This document shows positions 4,546 to 5,982 of a DNA stretch of 5,982 nucleotides, piece by piece. Source of the DNA: Candidatus Krumholzibacteriia bacterium (GTDB lineage Bacteria > Krumholzibacteriota > Krumholzibacteriia > LZORAL124-64-63). The stretch covers positions 1 through 5,982 of the forward strand of contig JACZKN010000015.1 in NCBI GenBank assembly GCA_014859985.1. Reading direction: 5' to 3'. The position numbers and the translations under genes are program-made. A model generated the notes under the pieces. That model was given only the letters and a program-made list of their open reading frames with translations, had not been told where the DNA came from and made no database searches. Each line of letters starts with the position of its first letter. The stretch's first letter is position 1.

Positions 4546-5982
4546 GACTCGCCCTCCAGGGCGTCCAGTTCCTCGGGCTTGACCAGCACCTCGCGGGCCT
4601 TGCTGCCGGTGAAGGGCCCCACGATGCCCGCCTCCTCCATCATGTCCATCAGGCGCCCCGCCCGGGTGTAGCCGATGCGCAGGCGGCGCTGCAGCAGGGA
4701 GGTCGAGCCGCTCTGGTGCAGCACGACCACCCGCACGGCCTCGGCGAAGAGGTCGTCCTCGCCGCTGTGCCCGCCCTCGCCGGGACCGCCGCCCTCGCGG
4801 AGCGAGATCTCGTCGGTAGTGCCCTCGTAGCGGCGCCAGTGGGCGGCGATGGCCTCGCATTCGTCGACGTCGATGAACGAGCCGTGCACCCGCACCGGCA
4901 GGGCGCGGCCCGGCTGCAGGTACAGCATGTCGCCGTGGCCGAGCAGGGCCTCGGCGCCGTTCATGTCCAGGATGGTGCGCGAGTCGTTCTTCTGGATCAC
5001 GCGGAAGGCGATGCGGCAGGGGATGTTGGCCTTGATCACGCCGGTGATCACGTCCACCGACGGGCGTTGCGTCGCCAGGATCAGGTGGATGCCGACGGCC
5101 CGCGCCTTCTGGGCCAGCCGGGTGATGGGCCCTTCGAAATCGTTCCCCAGCTGCAGCATCAGGTCCGCCAACTCGTCGACGATCGTCAGGTAGTAGGGCA
5201 TGGGTTCCTCCACCGGCTGCCCCTGTTCGTCGAGGATCTCGCCGCGAGCGACCTTCTCGTTGTACTGCTGGATGTTGCGCACCGTCCACTTGGCCAGCTG
5301 CCGGTAGCGCAGCTCCATCTGGGCGACCATCCACTGCAGGGCCTTCAGCGACTCCCGCGGATCGGTGACCACCGGCAGCAGCAGGTGGGGGATCCCGTTG
5401 TAGACGCTCATCTCCAGCATCTTCGGATCGATGAGCACCAGGCGCAGCCGCGACGGATCGTTGGTCAGCAGCAGGTTGCAGATGATGGCGTTGAGGCAGA
5501 CGGACTTCCCGCTGCCCGTGGATCCGGCCACCAGCAGGTGGGGCAGCGACGCCAGGTCGACCGCGACCGGCCGCCCCACCACGTCCTTGCCCAGCACCAC
5601 CGACAGGGGCGGCCGGGGCGCGCCGCCGGTCAGTTCCAGCACCTCCCGCAGGCGCACCATGCGGGCCTTGGGGTTGGGGATCTCGATGCCCACGGCCGCC
5701 TTGCCCGGGATGGGGGCCTCCATGCGGATCGAGCGGGCGCGCATCGCCAGGGCCAGGTCGTCCGAGCGCTGCACGATCTGGCTGACCCGGATGCCGGCGC
5801 CGGGCTGGTACTCGAAGGTAGTGACCACCGGCCCGGGGCGCACGTCCTTGACCTCACCCTCCACCCCGAAGGAGCGTAGGGTGTCCTCCAGCAGGTCGGC
5901 GGCCGCGTCGAGTTCGCCCGGGGTCACCGGCTGACCGTCCGGCCCGGCCGGGGTCAGCAGCTCGAGGCCGGGCAGGACCACC
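4542..5982 (-). CDS. ftsK: DNA translocase FtsK/SpoIIIE, motor and gamma domains; N-terminal part outside window
   Basis: FtsK is a hexameric ATP-driven DNA pump at the division septum that clears and orients chromosome ends during segregation. The visible 479 codons begin mid-protein in the Leu-Pro-x-Leu-x-Leu-Leu segment that precedes the motor; the membrane domain and linker lie beyond the right edge, so the GTG at 5981 is an internal valine. In order, numbered from that codon: alpha subdomain (about 20-120, with PIPGKAAVGIEIPN at 90-103); RecA-like beta domain with Walker A AGSTGSGKS (152-160), DPKMLEM (185-191), Walker B LTIVDELADLM (265-275), ATQRPSVDVITG (303-314) and DSRTILDMNGAEALLG (333-348); a Gly-rich linker (397-407); and a winged-helix gamma domain (409-468) with SLLQRRLRIGYTRAGRLMD and GIVGPF, which reads skewed DNA octamers in known members. 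The stop overlaps the rimO start by 4 nt. Nothing appears disrupted in the visible part. Confidence 0.96.
   Translation of the reverse strand, partial: VVLPGLELLTPAGPDGQPVTPGELDAAADLLEDTLRSFGVEGEVKDVRPGPVVTTFEYQPGAGIRVSQIVQRSDDLALAMRARSIRMEAPIPGKAAVGIEIPNPKARMVRLREVLELTGGAPRPPLSVVLGKDVVGRPVAVDLASLPHLLVAGSTGSGKSVCLNAIICNLLLTNDPSRLRLVLIDPKMLEMSVYNGIPHLLLPVVTDPRESLKALQWMVAQMELRYRQLAKWTVRNIQQYNEKVARGEILDEQGQPVEEPMPYYLTIVDELADLMLQLGNDFEGPITRLAQKARAVGIHLILATQRPSVDVITGVIKANIPCRIAFRVIQKNDSRTILDMNGAEALLGHGDMLYLQPGRALPVRVHGSFIDVDECEAIAAHWRRYEGTTDEISLREGGGPGEGGHSGEDDLFAEAVRVVVLHQSGSTSLLQRRLRIGYTRAGRLMDMMEEAGIVGPFTGSKAREVLVKPEELDALEGES
4553..4557 (-). promoter_or_regulatory. Ribosome binding site deciding the GTG start of rimO
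   Basis: GGAGG, inside the last codons of ftsK (Leu-Glu-Gly-Glu-Ser), lies 7 nt upstream of the GTG at 4545-4543. That GTG begins Met-Lys-Arg-Lys-Val directly before the first conserved cysteine motif, and no ATG lies between the site and the motif. The overlap with the ftsK stop suggests translational coupling. Confidence 0.7.

Noticed and set aside
3199..4671. Open frame of 490 codons on the plus strand, antisense to rimO
   Set aside because: Same low-complexity His/Gln/Val/Gly composition with no recognisable domain; the opposite strand encodes RimO with all cluster cysteines intact.
3056..5334. Long upstream extension of the rimO frame to an ATG at 5334, suggesting a fusion
   Set aside because: The extra part is ftsK read out of frame, with low-complexity Arg/Gly/Ala/Pro content. 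The GTG at 4545 has a good ribosome binding site and starts exactly before the first RimO motif.
4716..5879. Open frame of 387 codons on the plus strand, antisense to ftsK
   Set aside because: Composition artefact; the opposite strand carries the full FtsK motor with Walker A and B motifs.
5979..5981. GTG at the right edge as the start of ftsK
   Set aside because: The first visible residues belong to the middle of FtsK just before the motor; the N-terminal membrane domain must lie outside the window.

Overview
The window is one block of co-directional bacterial housekeeping genes, all on the minus strand, so it reads from right to left: ftsK (3' part) -> rimO -> uncharacterised envelope protein -> bamD-like lipoprotein -> nadD -> polA (5' part). 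Coding density is close to 100%. Three of the five junctions overlap (ftsK/rimO by 4 nt, rimO/unknown by 1 nt, bamD/nadD by 4 nt). The other two gaps are only 29 and 24 nt, so no gene-free stretch reaches 300 bases. No RNA gene, mobile element, CRISPR array, promoter or intrinsic terminator was found, and the layout is that of an internal part of one polycistronic transcript.

The DNA is very G+C rich (about 70% by eye), with strong G/C at third codon positions. That explains the long open frames on the opposite strand; none of them encodes a recognisable protein. Three of the five visible starts are non-ATG (polA GTG, rimO GTG, bamD probably TTG), each backed by a Shine-Dalgarno-like purine run. 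A BamD-type TPR lipoprotein points to a diderm with an outer membrane. The FtsK gamma domain carries the Gly-Tyr-Thr-Arg-Ala helix that I associate with SpoIIIE-like proteins rather than the gammaproteobacterial Gly-Tyr-Asn-Arg-Ala form. Together these suggest a high-GC diderm outside the Gammaproteobacteria, perhaps of the FCB/Gemmatimonadota-like or a candidate-phylum group. This is inference; no gene here fixes the taxon.

Region by region: 4542-5982 holds the FtsK motor and gamma domains (chromosome segregation at division); 3055-4545 RimO (methylthiolation of ribosomal protein S12); 2372-3055 a secreted or membrane-anchored protein of unknown function; 1545-2342 a BamD-like lipoprotein (outer-membrane protein assembly); 961-1548 NadD (NAD biosynthesis); 1-936 the 5' nuclease domain of DNA polymerase I. 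The genes do not form one pathway. They look like a growth-linked housekeeping operon joining envelope, translation, cofactor and replication functions.

I see no new mobile or defence system. The least explained element is the protein at 2372-3055, which has a signal peptide, a possible CsgG/LpoB-like core and a C-terminal membrane segment, and which lies directly upstream of the BamD-like gene. Secondary points are a roughly 40-residue insertion in the C-terminal TRAM region of RimO and the recognition-helix residues of FtsK gamma.
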